Of a stretch of 64,000 nucleotides of DNA, positions 25,115 through 34,237 are shown one piece after another. Each line of letters opens with the position of its first letter. Position 1 is the stretch's first letter. Both the position numbers and the translations under genes were made by a program. Location: the NCBI GenBank assembly GCA_041581135.1, contig JBFGCM010000005.1, positions 1 through 64,000 of the forward strand, written 5' to 3'. The DNA is from JBFGCM01 sp041581135 (GTDB lineage: Bacteria > Actinomycetota > Acidimicrobiia > Spongiisociales > UBA5794). The notes below the pieces were generated by a model. That model was not told the origin of the DNA and made no database searches. It was given only the letters and a program-made list of their open reading frames with translations.

Positions 25115-26125
25115 ATGTCCTTGCCGAGGCCGCCCGCCCAACCGTCGCCACAGGAGGCCGCGATCGGAGCTGTGCCCGAGCGTGAGCGCATCGAGGTGTA
25201 CTACTGGATGCGTCTGGCCCGCGAGTTCGACGATCGTATGGTGTCGATGTGGAAGCAGGGCCGCGGCGTCGGCGGCACGTTCAGCGGGCGCGGTCACGAA
25301 GCCATTGCCGTGGGGGCTGGTTGGGCGCTGCAGCAAGATGACGTCGTCGCCCCGATGCACCGCGATCTGGCGTGTTACCTGCTTCGCGGCATGACGCCGG
25401 AGCGGATCTTCGGGAACCTTCTCGGCAAGGCGATGGGGGTTTCCCGAGGGCGCGACGCCAATCTGCACGGGATGGGCGATCTCAGCCTCGGCATCATCGG
25501 GTTCATCAGCCATCTCCCGCAGTCACTGCCGGTGACGTTGGGAGCCGCCATGGCCTTCCGATACCGAGACGAGCCGCGGGTGGCCTTGACGTTCGTCGGC
25601 GACGGAGGCACCAGCACCGGGGCCTTCCACGAGACGCTCAACATGGCATCGGTGTATCAGGCACCGTTCGTACTCGTCGTGGAGAACAACCAGTACGCCT
25701 ATTCGACGCCCCTGCACGAGCAGATGCGTCTCCCCGACATCGCGCCGAAAGCCTCTGCATATGGCATGCCGGGCCTCGCGGTGGACGGCAACGACGTGGA
25801 TGCGGTGTATGGCGCGGTCGCCCAAGCGGTCGCTCGAGCCAGGGAAGGAGGAGGCCCCAGCCTCATCGAAGCGAAGACCATGCGCATGCTCGGTCACGCC
25901 ATCCACGACGGTGCGGAGTACGTGCCGGCTGAGCTGCTGGATGAGTGGGAACTGCGGGACCCCATCAGACGGTACGCCGGCCGGCTCCTCGAATCCGGTG
26001 TCGAGAAGGCCGAGATCGCCGCCGTCGACGCCCGCGTGGTCGCCGAGATCGACGCCGCCGTGGCCGCCGCCGAGGCGGCGCCGTTGCCGGATCCCTCCGA
26101 AGTCGAAGCGGATGTGTACGCGTGA
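25115..26125 (+). CDS. 2-oxoacid (pyruvate/branched-chain) dehydrogenase E1 alpha subunit
   Basis: 336 aa. Thiamine diphosphate motif starting GDGGTSTGAFHE and ending in ENN about 30 residues later, plus the conserved HRD and phosphorylation-loop-like SRGRDANLH. Together with the beta subunit it decarboxylates a 2-oxoacid and transfers the acyl group to lipoyl-E2. No E2 or E3 gene lies nearby, so the complex relies on components encoded elsewhere. The start ATG 25115 has no strong Shine-Dalgarno and may be leaderless. The stop overlaps the beta subunit start (GTGA). Confidence 0.92.
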   Translation: MSLPRPPAQPSPQEAAIGAVPERERIEVYYWMRLAREFDDRMVSMWKQGRGVGGTFSGRGHEAIAVGAGWALQQDDVVAPMHRDLACYLLRGMTPERIFGNLLGKAMGVSRGRDANLHGMGDLSLGIIGFISHLPQSLPVTLGAAMAFRYRDEPRVALTFVGDGGTSTGAFHETLNMASVYQAPFVLVVENNQYAYSTPLHEQMRLPDIAPKASAYGMPGLAVDGNDVDAVYGAVAQAVARAREGGGPSLIEAKTMRMLGHAIHDGAEYVPAELLDEWELRDPIRRYAGRLLESGVEKAEIAAVDARVVAEIDAAVAAAEAAPLPDPSEVEADVYA

Positions 26126-27159
26126 CGAGCGATAACTTCGGGTTCGACGCCGCCGTCGTGGACGGTGACGGACGGAACCGCGGTGCAGAGGTCACCTATC
26201 TCGAGGCGATCCGCGGCGGCATCCGGCATGAGCTGACCCGAGATCCCGACGTCTGTGTGTTCGGCGAGGACGTCGGCGGGTCCTTCGGGGGTGCGTTCAA
26301 GGTCACCCACGGCCTGGTCGCGGAGTTCGGTGACCGACGGGTGTTCAACACCCCGCTCTCTGAGCTGTCGTTCACGTCGATGGCCTCCGGAATGGCGCTC
26401 ATGGGCCTGCGCCCCATCGTCGAGATGCAGTTCGCCGACTTCATCTCGAGTGCGTTCGACGCAATCGTGCAGTTCGCCGCCACCAACCACTACCGCTGGG
26501 GCGGCGCGATCCCCTGGGTGATCCGGGCACCGAGCGACGGCGGCATCCGGTCCGGCCCGTTCCACAGCCAGAATCCAGAAGCGTGGTTCGTGCACACCCC
26601 GGGCCTCAAGGTGGTGGCGCCGGCAACGCCGGCCGACGCCCGCGGTCTGTTGTCCGCAGCTGTGCGAGACGACAACCCGGTCATCTACTTCGAAGCCAAA
26701 CCCCTCTATCGGTCCATTCGAGGCTCCATACCCGACGGCGACCACGTTGTGCCCATCGGGGAGGCGGCCACGGTGCGCACCGGCAGCGATGTCTCGATCA
26801 TCGCCTACGGCACGCAGGTGCATGAGGCGCTGCGTGGCGCTGATGAGCTTGCCGGCGAGGGCGTCTCTGCCGAGGTGCTCGATTTGCGCTCGCTGAAGCC
26901 GTTGGACACGGCGGCGATCCTGCAGACCGCAGCCAAGACCGGCAAAGTGCTCGTGGTGCATGCCGCCAATCGCTTGGCCGGGGTCGGCGCCGAGGTAGCC
27001 GCCCTCATCGCCGAGGAGGTGTGGGAAGACCTCGACGCGCCGGTCCGCCGGCTCGGGGCACTCGACACTCCGGTGCCGTTCAGCCCGCCGTTGGAGGACG
27101 CCCACCGGCCGAATGCTGCCAAGATCGCCGCTGCCGCCCGGGAGCTGGCGGCCTACTGA
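26122..27159 (+). CDS. 2-oxoacid dehydrogenase E1 beta subunit
   Basis: 345 aa. Transketolase pyrimidine-binding domain (FGEDVGGSFGGAFKVTHGL, FNTPLSELSFTSMASGMALMGLRPI) followed by the C-terminal transketolase domain (DLRSLKPLDTAAI). Pairs with E1 alpha in pyruvate or branched-chain 2-oxoacid dehydrogenase. The GTG start overlaps the E1 alpha stop by 4 nt. The first 20 residues are variable and precede the conserved VTYLEAIRGG. Its own stop overlaps the next ATG by one base. Confidence 0.93.
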   Translation: MTSDNFGFDAAVVDGDGRNRGAEVTYLEAIRGGIRHELTRDPDVCVFGEDVGGSFGGAFKVTHGLVAEFGDRRVFNTPLSELSFTSMASGMALMGLRPIVEMQFADFISSAFDAIVQFAATNHYRWGGAIPWVIRAPSDGGIRSGPFHSQNPEAWFVHTPGLKVVAPATPADARGLLSAAVRDDNPVIYFEAKPLYRSIRGSIPDGDHVVPIGEAATVRTGSDVSIIAYGTQVHEALRGADELAGEGVSAEVLDLRSLKPLDTAAILQTAAKTGKVLVVHAANRLAGVGAEVAALIAEEVWEDLDAPVRRLGALDTPVPFSPPLEDAHRPNAAKIAAAARELAAY

Positions 27160-27866
27160 TGCCGGCGTCCCGATCTCCGGCGACGCCGTGGGCCGCCGAC
27201 CTGGCCGGGCTGGCGTCACACCGGCTCGCCGCGCTCGCCGATCCGTCCAAGGCCCCGGCCATGGCGGCCTACATGAAGACCGACATGCCGTTCTACGGCG
27301 TGCAGAGCGGAACCCGGCGTCAGGTGGTGAGAGAGCTGGCGGCCAGGTACCAGCCGACCACACAGCAGCAGTACCGCGATGGCGTGCTCGCTCTGTGGCA
27401 CCTGCCTCATCGCGAGGAGAAGTACCTGGCGCTGGACTACGCAGTTCGGTTCCGCAATGTGGCACGGCCCCCCATGCTCTCCCTCTACCGCCGCCTCATC
27501 GTCGATGGGGCCTGGTGGGATCTCGTCGATGAGGCGGCGATCCGGCTGGTGGGCCATCTGTGGTTGGAAGACCGCGACGCCATCGAGAGCCAGATGGATC
27601 GGTGGATCGAACATCGCGACCTGTGGCTGCGCCGCAGCGCCATCATCGGGCAGATCAAGCACAAAGCGGAGACCGACGTCGAGCGTCTCTTCCGCTACTG
27701 CCTCGCTCGGGCACACGAGACGGAGTTCTTCATTCGCAAGGCGATCGGTTGGGCGCTGCGTGAGCACGCCAAGACCGATGCCGACGCGGTGCGGTCGTTT
27801 CTCGAGGCCAAAGAGGCCAACCTCTCGGGCCTCAGCTACCGAGAGGCGGCCAAGCACCTCACCTAG
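27159..27866 (+). CDS. DNA alkylation repair protein, AlkD-like HEAT-repeat glycosylase
   Basis: 235 aa, all-helical HEAT-like repeats of the AlkC/AlkD family. Conserved features include MAAYMKTDMPFYGV near the N-terminus, WWDLVDEAA in the middle and FFIRKAIGWALREHAK near the end. AlkD-type enzymes excise 3- and 7-alkylpurines without base flipping. The ATG overlaps the E1 beta stop (TGATG), so it is probably co-transcribed with the dehydrogenase genes although functionally unrelated. Confidence 0.9.
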   Translation: MPASRSPATPWAADLAGLASHRLAALADPSKAPAMAAYMKTDMPFYGVQSGTRRQVVRELAARYQPTTQQQYRDGVLALWHLPHREEKYLALDYAVRFRNVARPPMLSLYRRLIVDGAWWDLVDEAAIRLVGHLWLEDRDAIESQMDRWIEHRDLWLRRSAIIGQIKHKAETDVERLFRYCLARAHETEFFIRKAIGWALREHAKTDADAVRSFLEAKEANLSGLSYREAAKHLT

Positions 27867-27957
27867 CTCCGATTCTCAGCTGATTCTCATGAACCTCACA
27901 CCCCCTGCGTGGCGTATGCATGCTGAGATGCCACAATCCGCCACCGAGGAGCACACC

Positions 27958-28836
27958 ATGGCAACGCCTACCCAGGAGAAGGACGCGATCAGCCCACCCG
28001 GGCCCCGCCGCGGCGGTCGCCGGCTCATGGCACTCGGAGCCGTGATCGCGGTGATCCTCGCCGCCGGCCTCTTCTGGTACTTCAACCGCACCGTCCCCGA
28101 AGAGGTGAGTCTCGAGGATGCGGTGGCGGCGGTGACCGATGACACCACCGTCGACGGCGATACCGAGACCCTGCCGCCGACCACGACCACGCCGGCGACG
28201 ACGCAAGCACCTGCGACCACCGAAGCCCCACCGGCCACCGATGCCCCCCCGGCCTCCGAGGGTGGTGGATCCGCCGCCGTCAGCCTCGATGGGACGTGGC
28301 AGGTCGACACGTCGATCGGCGAGTTCAACTTCGAGGCGGCGACGTCGTCGTTCGCCGGCTTCCGCGTCGAAGAGGAGCTGTCGAGTATCGGTTCGGCCAC
28401 CGCAGTGGGACGTACGCCAAACGTGTCCGGCACCCTGGAGTTGGAAGGCTCGGACATCCTGTCGGTGATCGTGGAAGCGGACCTGACCGGCATCGTCACC
28501 AACGACTCGCGTCGTGACAGCCGGGTCCAGTCTGCGCTCAACACATCTGAGTTCCCGGTCGCCACGTTCACGCTGACCGAGCCCATTGCTCTGGGATCTG
28601 TGCCGGCGGAAGGCGAGCCGGTCACGGTGACCGCGATCGGTGAGCTGACGATCAACGGCATCACCCAGCCTGTGGAGTTCCCACTGGAGGCACAGCTCAC
28701 CAGCGGACTCATCGTGGTGGTCGGCGCGCTGAACATCACGTTCGCCGATTTCGATGTGACCGTTCCCTCGGCTCCGATCGTGCTCAGCGCCGAGGACAAC
28801 GGGATCCTGGAGATCCAGCTCTTCTTTGCGATGTGA
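27958..28836 (+). CDS. Membrane-anchored YceI-like protein
   Basis: 292 aa. A cytoplasmic N-terminus, one membrane helix (about residues 24-41) and a Thr/Pro/Ala-rich linker (about 70-105) lead to an extracytoplasmic YceI-like lipocalin domain (DGTWQVDTSIGEFNFE, SEFPVATFTL, GELTINGITQPVEFPL). YceI proteins bind isoprenoid-type lipids. GAGGAG is centred about 8 nt before ATG 27958, supporting that start over an upstream in-frame ATG. Confidence 0.88.
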   Translation: MATPTQEKDAISPPGPRRGGRRLMALGAVIAVILAAGLFWYFNRTVPEEVSLEDAVAAVTDDTTVDGDTETLPPTTTTPATTQAPATTEAPPATDAPPASEGGGSAAVSLDGTWQVDTSIGEFNFEAATSSFAGFRVEEELSSIGSATAVGRTPNVSGTLELEGSDILSVIVEADLTGIVTNDSRRDSRVQSALNTSEFPVATFTLTEPIALGSVPAEGEPVTVTAIGELTINGITQPVEFPLEAQLTSGLIVVVGALNITFADFDVTVPSAPIVLSAEDNGILEIQLFFAM

Positions 28837-28938
28837 CCGATGCCCACCACGGCGGCCCGGGGCTAGATTGCGATGCGTGGTCGATCAGGGGGATCGCCGA
28901 TCGTCGACATCCTGTAGCCGAGCGAAAGGCAGGACATC

Positions 28939-29310
28939 GTGAAGTATGCGCTCCTCATCTATGGCGACGAGAGCGAAGCGCCGGCGCCGGATTCTCCGGA
29001 GGCCATGGCGGTGATGAAGTCGTACTACGACTTCACGAATGCGATCAACGAACAGGGCATCAACCGCGGCGGCGAGGCGCTGGACTCCGTGCAGACCGCA
29101 ACGTGTGTCAGAGTTCGTGACGGCCAGACGATGACCACCGATGGCCCCTATGCAGAGACGAAGGAGCAGCTGGGCGGTTTCTACCTGATCGATGTCGACG
29201 ACCTCGATGCTGCCCTCGAGGTAGCGGCGCGCCTGCCCGGATCCCACCACGGCACGGTGGAAGTGCGTCCGGTGTGGGAGGTTCCCGAGAACATGCCGGA
29301 AGGCGGTTAG
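28939..29310 (+). CDS. YCII/DGPF-domain protein
   Basis: 123 aa. Ferredoxin-like YCII fold with the diagnostic segment TDGPYAETKEQLGGFYLID. DGPF proteins are consistently encoded next to ECF42 sigma factors and are thought to be part of their signalling, with unknown mechanism. The GTG start at 28939 is supported by an upstream purine-rich site and by the conserved MKYALLIYGDE N-terminus. The ECF42 gene starts 10 bp downstream. Confidence 0.92.
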   Translation: MKYALLIYGDESEAPAPDSPEAMAVMKSYYDFTNAINEQGINRGGEALDSVQTATCVRVRDGQTMTTDGPYAETKEQLGGFYLIDVDDLDAALEVAARLPGSHHGTVEVRPVWEVPENMPEGG

Positions 29311-29320
29311 CCGGCCGGAC

Positions 29321-30550
29321 ATGGATGCGCGGAAGGCCGTCGACGATGTCTTCCGGGCGGAGTACGGCCGCGTGCTCGCCACCCTCATCCGCCAGGTCGG
29401 TGACTTCGAGCTCGCGGAGGATGCGGTGCAGGACGCCCTGGCCGCGGCCCTCAGACACTGGAGCCGCGGGATTCCGCAGAACCCGGGGGCGTGGATCACC
29501 ACCACGGCACGGCGCAAGGCCATCGACCGGCTGCGGCGCGATGCCAACTACGCCCACAAGCTCGAGGCGTTGCAGTACCTGGTGCGCCTACAGAAGGACG
29601 ACGACGTGGAGCTGAGCGAGAGCGCCATCGGCGACGATCAGCTCAAGCTCATCTTCATGTGTTGTCATCCGGCTCTGGCTCCGGAGGTCCGGGTGGCGCT
29701 GACGCTGCGTACGCTGGGTGGGTTGACGACTCCGGAGATCGCCAAGGCGTTCCTCACGAGCGAGTCCACGATGGCCCAGCGCATCGTGCGGGCCAAACGC
29801 AAGATCAAGAGCGCCGGGATTCCCTACGTGGTGCCGGACGACCGGCAGCTCCCCGAGCGGCTGGGCGCAGTGTTGGCGGTGATCTACCTGATCTTCAACG
29901 AAGGCTATCGGGCCTCGTATGGCGACGAGGTCGTGCGGGAGGATCTCGCCGCCGAGGCCATCCGGTTGGGCCGGCTGGTGTGCCACCTGATGCCCAACGA
30001 GCCCGAGGCCGTCGGTCTGCTGGCGCTGATGATCTTGCATCACGCCAGGCGCGAGGCACGCAGCGGGGCTGACGGGTCGCTGGTGCTCCTGCCCGATCAG
30101 GATCGGTCCCTGTGGGACCGGAGGGCCATCGCCGAGGGAGCGGCGCTGGTGTCACGGGCCATGGAGATGGGCGACCGCGGCCCGTACCAGGTGCAGGCGG
30201 CGATCGCCGCCATCCACGCCGAGGCGCAAGCCGCGGAGCACACGGATTGGCGCGAGATCACCGCCCTCTACGCCGAGCTGCAACTGATGATGCCGACGCC
30301 GGTGGTGGCGCTGAACCGGGCGGTGGCCGTGGCCATGGCGCGAGGTCCCGAGGCGGGGTTGCAGATCATGGCCGAGCTGGCGGACGATCTCGACGGGTAC
30401 CACCTCTTTCACTCGGCTCGAGCCGATCTCTTCCGCCGGCTGGGCCGGGTCGAAGATGCACTCGCCTGCTATCGGCGCGCCATCGAACTGGCCGGCAACG
30501 AGGCGGAGCGAGCCTTTCTGGCCTCCAGGGTCCGCGAGCTGAGCGAATGA
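29321..30550 (+). CDS. ECF42-type RNA polymerase sigma factor with TPR-like C-terminal extension
   Basis: 409 aa. Sigma region 2 (about residues 8-75, VFRAEYGRVLATLIRQVGDFELAEDAVQDAL) and region 4 (about 115-165, LTLRTLGGLTTPEIAKAFLTSESTMAQRI) are followed by a roughly 230-residue helical extension (DUF6596 plus TPR-like, IYLIFNEGY). This is the ECF42 layout, which signals through the C-terminal extension instead of a membrane anti-sigma factor. Paired with the DGPF gene immediately upstream. Confidence 0.93.
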   Translation: MDARKAVDDVFRAEYGRVLATLIRQVGDFELAEDAVQDALAAALRHWSRGIPQNPGAWITTTARRKAIDRLRRDANYAHKLEALQYLVRLQKDDDVELSESAIGDDQLKLIFMCCHPALAPEVRVALTLRTLGGLTTPEIAKAFLTSESTMAQRIVRAKRKIKSAGIPYVVPDDRQLPERLGAVLAVIYLIFNEGYRASYGDEVVREDLAAEAIRLGRLVCHLMPNEPEAVGLLALMILHHARREARSGADGSLVLLPDQDRSLWDRRAIAEGAALVSRAMEMGDRGPYQVQAAIAAIHAEAQAAEHTDWREITALYAELQLMMPTPVVALNRAVAVAMARGPEAGLQIMAELADDLDGYHLFHSARADLFRRLGRVEDALACYRRAIELAGNEAERAFLASRVRELSE

Positions 30551-30626
30551 TCGGGTGTCGATGCGGCGGCGACTGATTCGTCGCGAGAGTGTTGCGGCAG
30601 CAGGAGCCGCGCGAGAGGAGGAGCGA

Positions 30627-30980
30627 ATGGGCAATCCGATCATCTGGTGGGAGGTCAACGGTCGTGACGGCGCGGCGTTGCGGGAGTTCTATGGCAACGC
30701 GTTCGACTGGAGCTTCGACACCGACAACCCGATGAACTACGGCGTCGTCGACACCGCCGAAGGCCAGGTCGGAGGAGGCGTGGGGCAGACGCCGGACGGC
30801 TCCGACGGCTTCGCCACCTTCTACGTGGGAACCGACAACGTGGCAGCGCACCTCGACAAGATCGCCGGTCTCGGGGGCACGATGGTGATGCCGTCGACGA
30901 CGGTCATGGAGGGTGTCACCATCGGCCTGTTCGCCGATCCCGAGGGACACGTCATCGGGCTGCTGGAGACCACCGGGTAG
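30627..30980 (+). CDS. VOC/glyoxalase family protein
   Basis: 117 aa. One vicinal-oxygen-chelate module with IIWWEVNGRDGAALREFY at the start and GLFADPEGHVIGLLE at the end, as in small glyoxalase-like proteins. Metal and substrate are not predictable from sequence. ATG 30627 is preceded by GAGAGGAGGAG. Downstream of the ECF42 gene and possibly in its operon. Confidence 0.88.
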   Translation: MGNPIIWWEVNGRDGAALREFYGNAFDWSFDTDNPMNYGVVDTAEGQVGGGVGQTPDGSDGFATFYVGTDNVAAHLDKIAGLGGTMVMPSTTVMEGVTIGLFADPEGHVIGLLETTG

Positions 30981-31031
30981 GACATCGCACCGGGTGCTTC
31001 CTCGATGCGTCCAGGGAGCACACCCGTGCCG

Positions 31032-33266
31032 TCAGGCCGGCTCGACGGTAACCGGTATCCCGTTCAGCACCGCCGTACCCGACAGTGGATCGACCGCCTC
31101 GTGATCGGCGAGGCGGTTCGAGTTGACGCCTGGTCGTTGTGCCGCCACCGCCATCTGCATGCCTTCGAGATCGTGGCCCCAGCCGTGGGGGAGGCTGACG
31201 ACTCCGGGCATGACGTCTGCGGTCACTTCCACGGGAGCCTCCACCGACCCCACACGAGAGGTCACTCGGGCCTGCTCGCCGTCGGCGATCTTCAGGCGCC
31301 CGGCGTCGTCGGGATGCACCTGGAGCGTGCACCGCTCCTTGCCCTTCACCAACACCTCGAGGTTGTGCATCCACGAGTTGTTCGATCGCAGCTGTCGCCG
31401 ACCCACCAGGGTCATCGAACCGTTGCCGGTACGACCCAAGGCATCTGCCAAGCGGGCGAACTCGCCCCGTAGTGGCTCGGGGGCGAGCTCGATGGTGCCT
31501 GAGGGTGTGGTGAGGATCTCGGGCAGCGCCGGCGTCAAAGGGCCCAGATCGATGCCGTGCGGATGCGCTTCGAGCTTGGCGAGGCTCAAGCCGTCCGGGT
31601 CGGCGCCGAAGCCCTCTCCGTAGGGGCCGGTGCGGAGCTTGAAGTCGAGCCATCGCTCCGGTCCGGTGGCCGGCTCCAGTGCCGCCATGACCTCGTCCAC
31701 CGACCGGCCCTCGATCGCCGAACCGGAGCGGCCGGTCTCCCGCTCGATGTCCATGCGAATGAGCTGGTCGTCGACGACTGCCGGTTCCACGGTGGGCCCG
31801 TAGCCCATCACGATGGCGCCGAGCTTGGCGAGGATCTGCCACTCGTCCATCGCCTCGGACGGCATCGGCAGCACCGGCGGCGAGTAGTTGGCGACGTTGT
31901 GCACCGAGAGGTTGTAGAAGGCGAAGTCGTAGTGGCCGCGGGTCAGCGGTGTCGGCGGCGGCAGGATGACGTCGGCGTGCCGGGTGGTCTCGTTGCGGTA
32001 GAGATCCACCGACACCATGAACTCGAGTCCGGCCATCGCCTCATCGAGCCGGCCGGTGTTCGGTGTGCTGGACACCGGGTTGCCGGCCACGGTGACCATG
32101 GCGCGGATCTGGCCGGGGCCCTCGGTCGTGATCTCGTCGGCGAGCGTGGCGGCCGGCAGCTCCCCCCACACCTCGGGCAGCTCCCGCACCCTGCTGGTCC
32201 ATCGTCCCAGCTGGAACCCTCGGCCCCCCGGCCCCGAGCGCCGGCGGCTGTGGGCGGCGAGGGGGAGCATGGCGCCGCCGGGACGGTCGAGGTTGCCGGT
32301 GAGCACGTTGAGGACGTCCACCGCCCAGCTGCCCACCGTGCCGAACTCAACGGTGGTGGTCCCCATGCGGCCGTACACCACGGCGGTGGGTGCCGCCGCC
32401 AGCTCGGCGGTGATGCGACGCGTGGTGGTGGCGGGAATGCCGGTGATGCCGGCTACCGCTTCGGGTGTGTAGGGGTCGGCGGTGAGCGCCACGTCGTCGA
32501 GGCCCGAGATCGCACCGTCCAGGTGGCCCAGTGACACCAGCCCCTCGGCGAACAGCTCGTTGATGATCGCCATGAGCCACAGTGCGTCGGTGCCGGGTCG
32601 GATGAAGAGGTGCTCGTCGGCCTCCTGGGCGGTGCGGGAGCGGCGCGGGTCGACAACCACAAACCGGCCCCCGCGTTCCTGGATGGCGTGGAGCCGGCCC
32701 GGGAAGTCGGGCGCCGTGGCCAGGCTGCCATTGGACTCCCATGGGTCAGCGCCGAGCATCAGCAGGTAGTCGGTGCGGTCGAGATCCGGTACAGGAATCG
32801 ATTGCGGGTGCCCGAACAACAGTGCCGACGACACGTGCTTGGGCATCTGGTCGACGGTCGACGCCGAGAACACGTTGCGGGATCCGAGTGCTCGCGCGAA
32901 CGGCTTCAGGTACAGCCCGCCGGCCATCGTGTGCACATTTGGGTTGCCGAGGAACAAACCGACTGCGTCGCGACCATGTGTTTCGATGATGGCCATCAAG
33001 CGGCGATCGACCTCGGCGAACGCCTCATCCCACGAGACGGTCTTCCAGGTGCCGTCGGCCTTCATCTGGGGGGCGCGGAGGCGGTCCGGGTCGGCCTCGA
33101 GCTGTTTCAGGGTGGAGCCCTTGGGGCAGATGAATCCGTAGCTGAACACGTCGTCGCGGTCACCGCGGATGCGGACCACCTCGTCGCCGTCCAGCGTGAT
33201 CTCCAGGCCGCACGTCGCCTCGCACAGCGGGCAGGTGCGGTATGCCACTCGGCGTTCGTCGTCCAC
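31032..33266 (-). CDS. Molybdopterin-dependent oxidoreductase with N-terminal 4Fe-4S site
   Basis: 744 aa. N-terminal cluster ligands CPLCEATC and, 27 residues later, CPKG match the Mo/W-bisPGD oxidoreductase family (formate dehydrogenase, nitrate and polysulfide reductase relatives). The central domains contain GADPWESNGSLA and VVDPRRSRTAQEAD for cofactor binding; the C-terminal MoPterin-binding domain ends with NRLADHEAVDPLSGTAVLNGIPV. No Fe-S or membrane partner subunit is adjacent and there is no Tat signal, so it is probably a soluble cytoplasmic enzyme of unknown substrate. The GTG start follows AGGAGGTCC. Confidence 0.88.
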   Translation of the reverse strand: MDDERRVAYRTCPLCEATCGLEITLDGDEVVRIRGDRDDVFSYGFICPKGSTLKQLEADPDRLRAPQMKADGTWKTVSWDEAFAEVDRRLMAIIETHGRDAVGLFLGNPNVHTMAGGLYLKPFARALGSRNVFSASTVDQMPKHVSSALLFGHPQSIPVPDLDRTDYLLMLGADPWESNGSLATAPDFPGRLHAIQERGGRFVVVDPRRSRTAQEADEHLFIRPGTDALWLMAIINELFAEGLVSLGHLDGAISGLDDVALTADPYTPEAVAGITGIPATTTRRITAELAAAPTAVVYGRMGTTTVEFGTVGSWAVDVLNVLTGNLDRPGGAMLPLAAHSRRRSGPGGRGFQLGRWTSRVRELPEVWGELPAATLADEITTEGPGQIRAMVTVAGNPVSSTPNTGRLDEAMAGLEFMVSVDLYRNETTRHADVILPPPTPLTRGHYDFAFYNLSVHNVANYSPPVLPMPSEAMDEWQILAKLGAIVMGYGPTVEPAVVDDQLIRMDIERETGRSGSAIEGRSVDEVMAALEPATGPERWLDFKLRTGPYGEGFGADPDGLSLAKLEAHPHGIDLGPLTPALPEILTTPSGTIELAPEPLRGEFARLADALGRTGNGSMTLVGRRQLRSNNSWMHNLEVLVKGKERCTLQVHPDDAGRLKIADGEQARVTSRVGSVEAPVEVTADVMPGVVSLPHGWGHDLEGMQMAVAAQRPGVNSNRLADHEAVDPLSGTAVLNGIPVTVEPA

Positions 33267-33313
33267 GGCGGACCTCCTCTGTCGAGAGCGTACCGCCGGG
33301 TGGTCGGATGCGC

Positions 33314-33928
33314 TCAGCCGGTGCAGTCAGGTGGTGGAGTTGCCCATGGAAACTCCACGTCCAGCACCGGATCCACGTGGTAGCCGGGCCCGCCGATGTA
33401 GAGCACCGCAGCGTCCCCGTGGGTGTACCGATGGGGCACTACCCGGCCGGCGAGCTCTGCAGGGACCGAGAAGCTCGTCGGCAGCCAGACCGCGGCGGCG
33501 ACCAGCGGCGCGTCGTCGATCCGCTCCCGAGCCTCGATGCGTTGCCGCCACAGGATGTCGCTTTGGCCGCCGTCGGTGGGAGGTGGTCCCAACTCACCCA
33601 CCCGGTCGGGAATGGACTCGGCGCCGAGGTAGGCAAACCGTGACGCTGGCGACTCCTCGGTGAACCCGAATCCGGAGGTCTCCAGGCATACCCAGTCCTC
33701 TCGCCACACCCCGTGGAGCACCCCGGGCCACTCGGCGGTGAGCGCCTGAGCCTCCTGGAGGGTCATCGGGGTGTCGAAGGACACGACGACCATGTGACAG
33801 CCTTCGGTGGCGCCCTCGACGCACTCGAGGGCGCCTGTCGACGGGGGCGCGCTCGGCGCCACTTCGGAGTCTCCGCACGCGGTCAGCAGGAGCACTGTTG
33901 CCACCAGCAAGATCGTGCTCCTCACCAC
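33314..33928 (-). CDS. Small secreted lipoprotein, unknown function
   Basis: 204 aa. Lipoprotein signal peptide with lipobox LLTAC (Cys18), then a secreted domain with several cysteines. The segment VSFDTPMTLQEAQALTAEW suggests a compact alpha/beta domain. No family recognised. GTG 33928 is preceded by GAGGAAC. It lies 47 bp upstream of the molybdopterin enzyme gene on the same strand, so the two may be co-transcribed. Confidence 0.75.
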   Translation of the reverse strand: MVRSTILLVATVLLLTACGDSEVAPSAPPSTGALECVEGATEGCHMVVVSFDTPMTLQEAQALTAEWPGVLHGVWREDWVCLETSGFGFTEESPASRFAYLGAESIPDRVGELGPPPTDGGQSDILWRQRIEARERIDDAPLVAAAVWLPTSFSVPAELAGRVVPHRYTHGDAAVLYIGGPGYHVDPVLDVEFPWATPPPDCTG

Positions 33929-34003
33929 GGTCTGTTCCTCCGTGCTTCGCGATCATCGGCTCGCCCACCGGTGAGACGTTTCCTGAGACGGCCGGGTTCC
34001 GGG

Positions 34004-34237
34004 ATGGCGCAGGCGGCCGGGGACCACGTCTCTGATCGCATCCTCGACTTGTACTTGGACGATACGCCGATACGGAGCGAACTCAGAGAGAGGCCGATCG
34101 ATGTCGGACCTGGCGACACGGTCTTCTTCGGGCTCCTGACGCCGATGCTGTTCCTGGCGCAGCCGTGGGCCCGACGTGGGCGGACGGCGGGCGGCTGCGC
34201 AAGTGCCCGCGGACCCGGGGGTACCCTTGGACCGTGA
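34004..34237 (+). CDS. Possible small protein upstream of the acyl-CoA dehydrogenase
   Basis: 77 codons from ATG 34004. The stop overlaps the GTG start of the next gene in a GTGA arrangement, as in several genuine pairs in this window. The first 50 residues (MAQAAGDHVSDRILDLYL, FFGLLTPMLFLAQPW) look protein-like, the tail does not. No homologous family recognised and no clear Shine-Dalgarno. It fills the otherwise empty gap 33929-34233. Confidence 0.3.
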   Translation: MAQAAGDHVSDRILDLYLDDTPIRSELRERPIDVGPGDTVFFGLLTPMLFLAQPWARRGRTAGGCASARGPGGTLGP

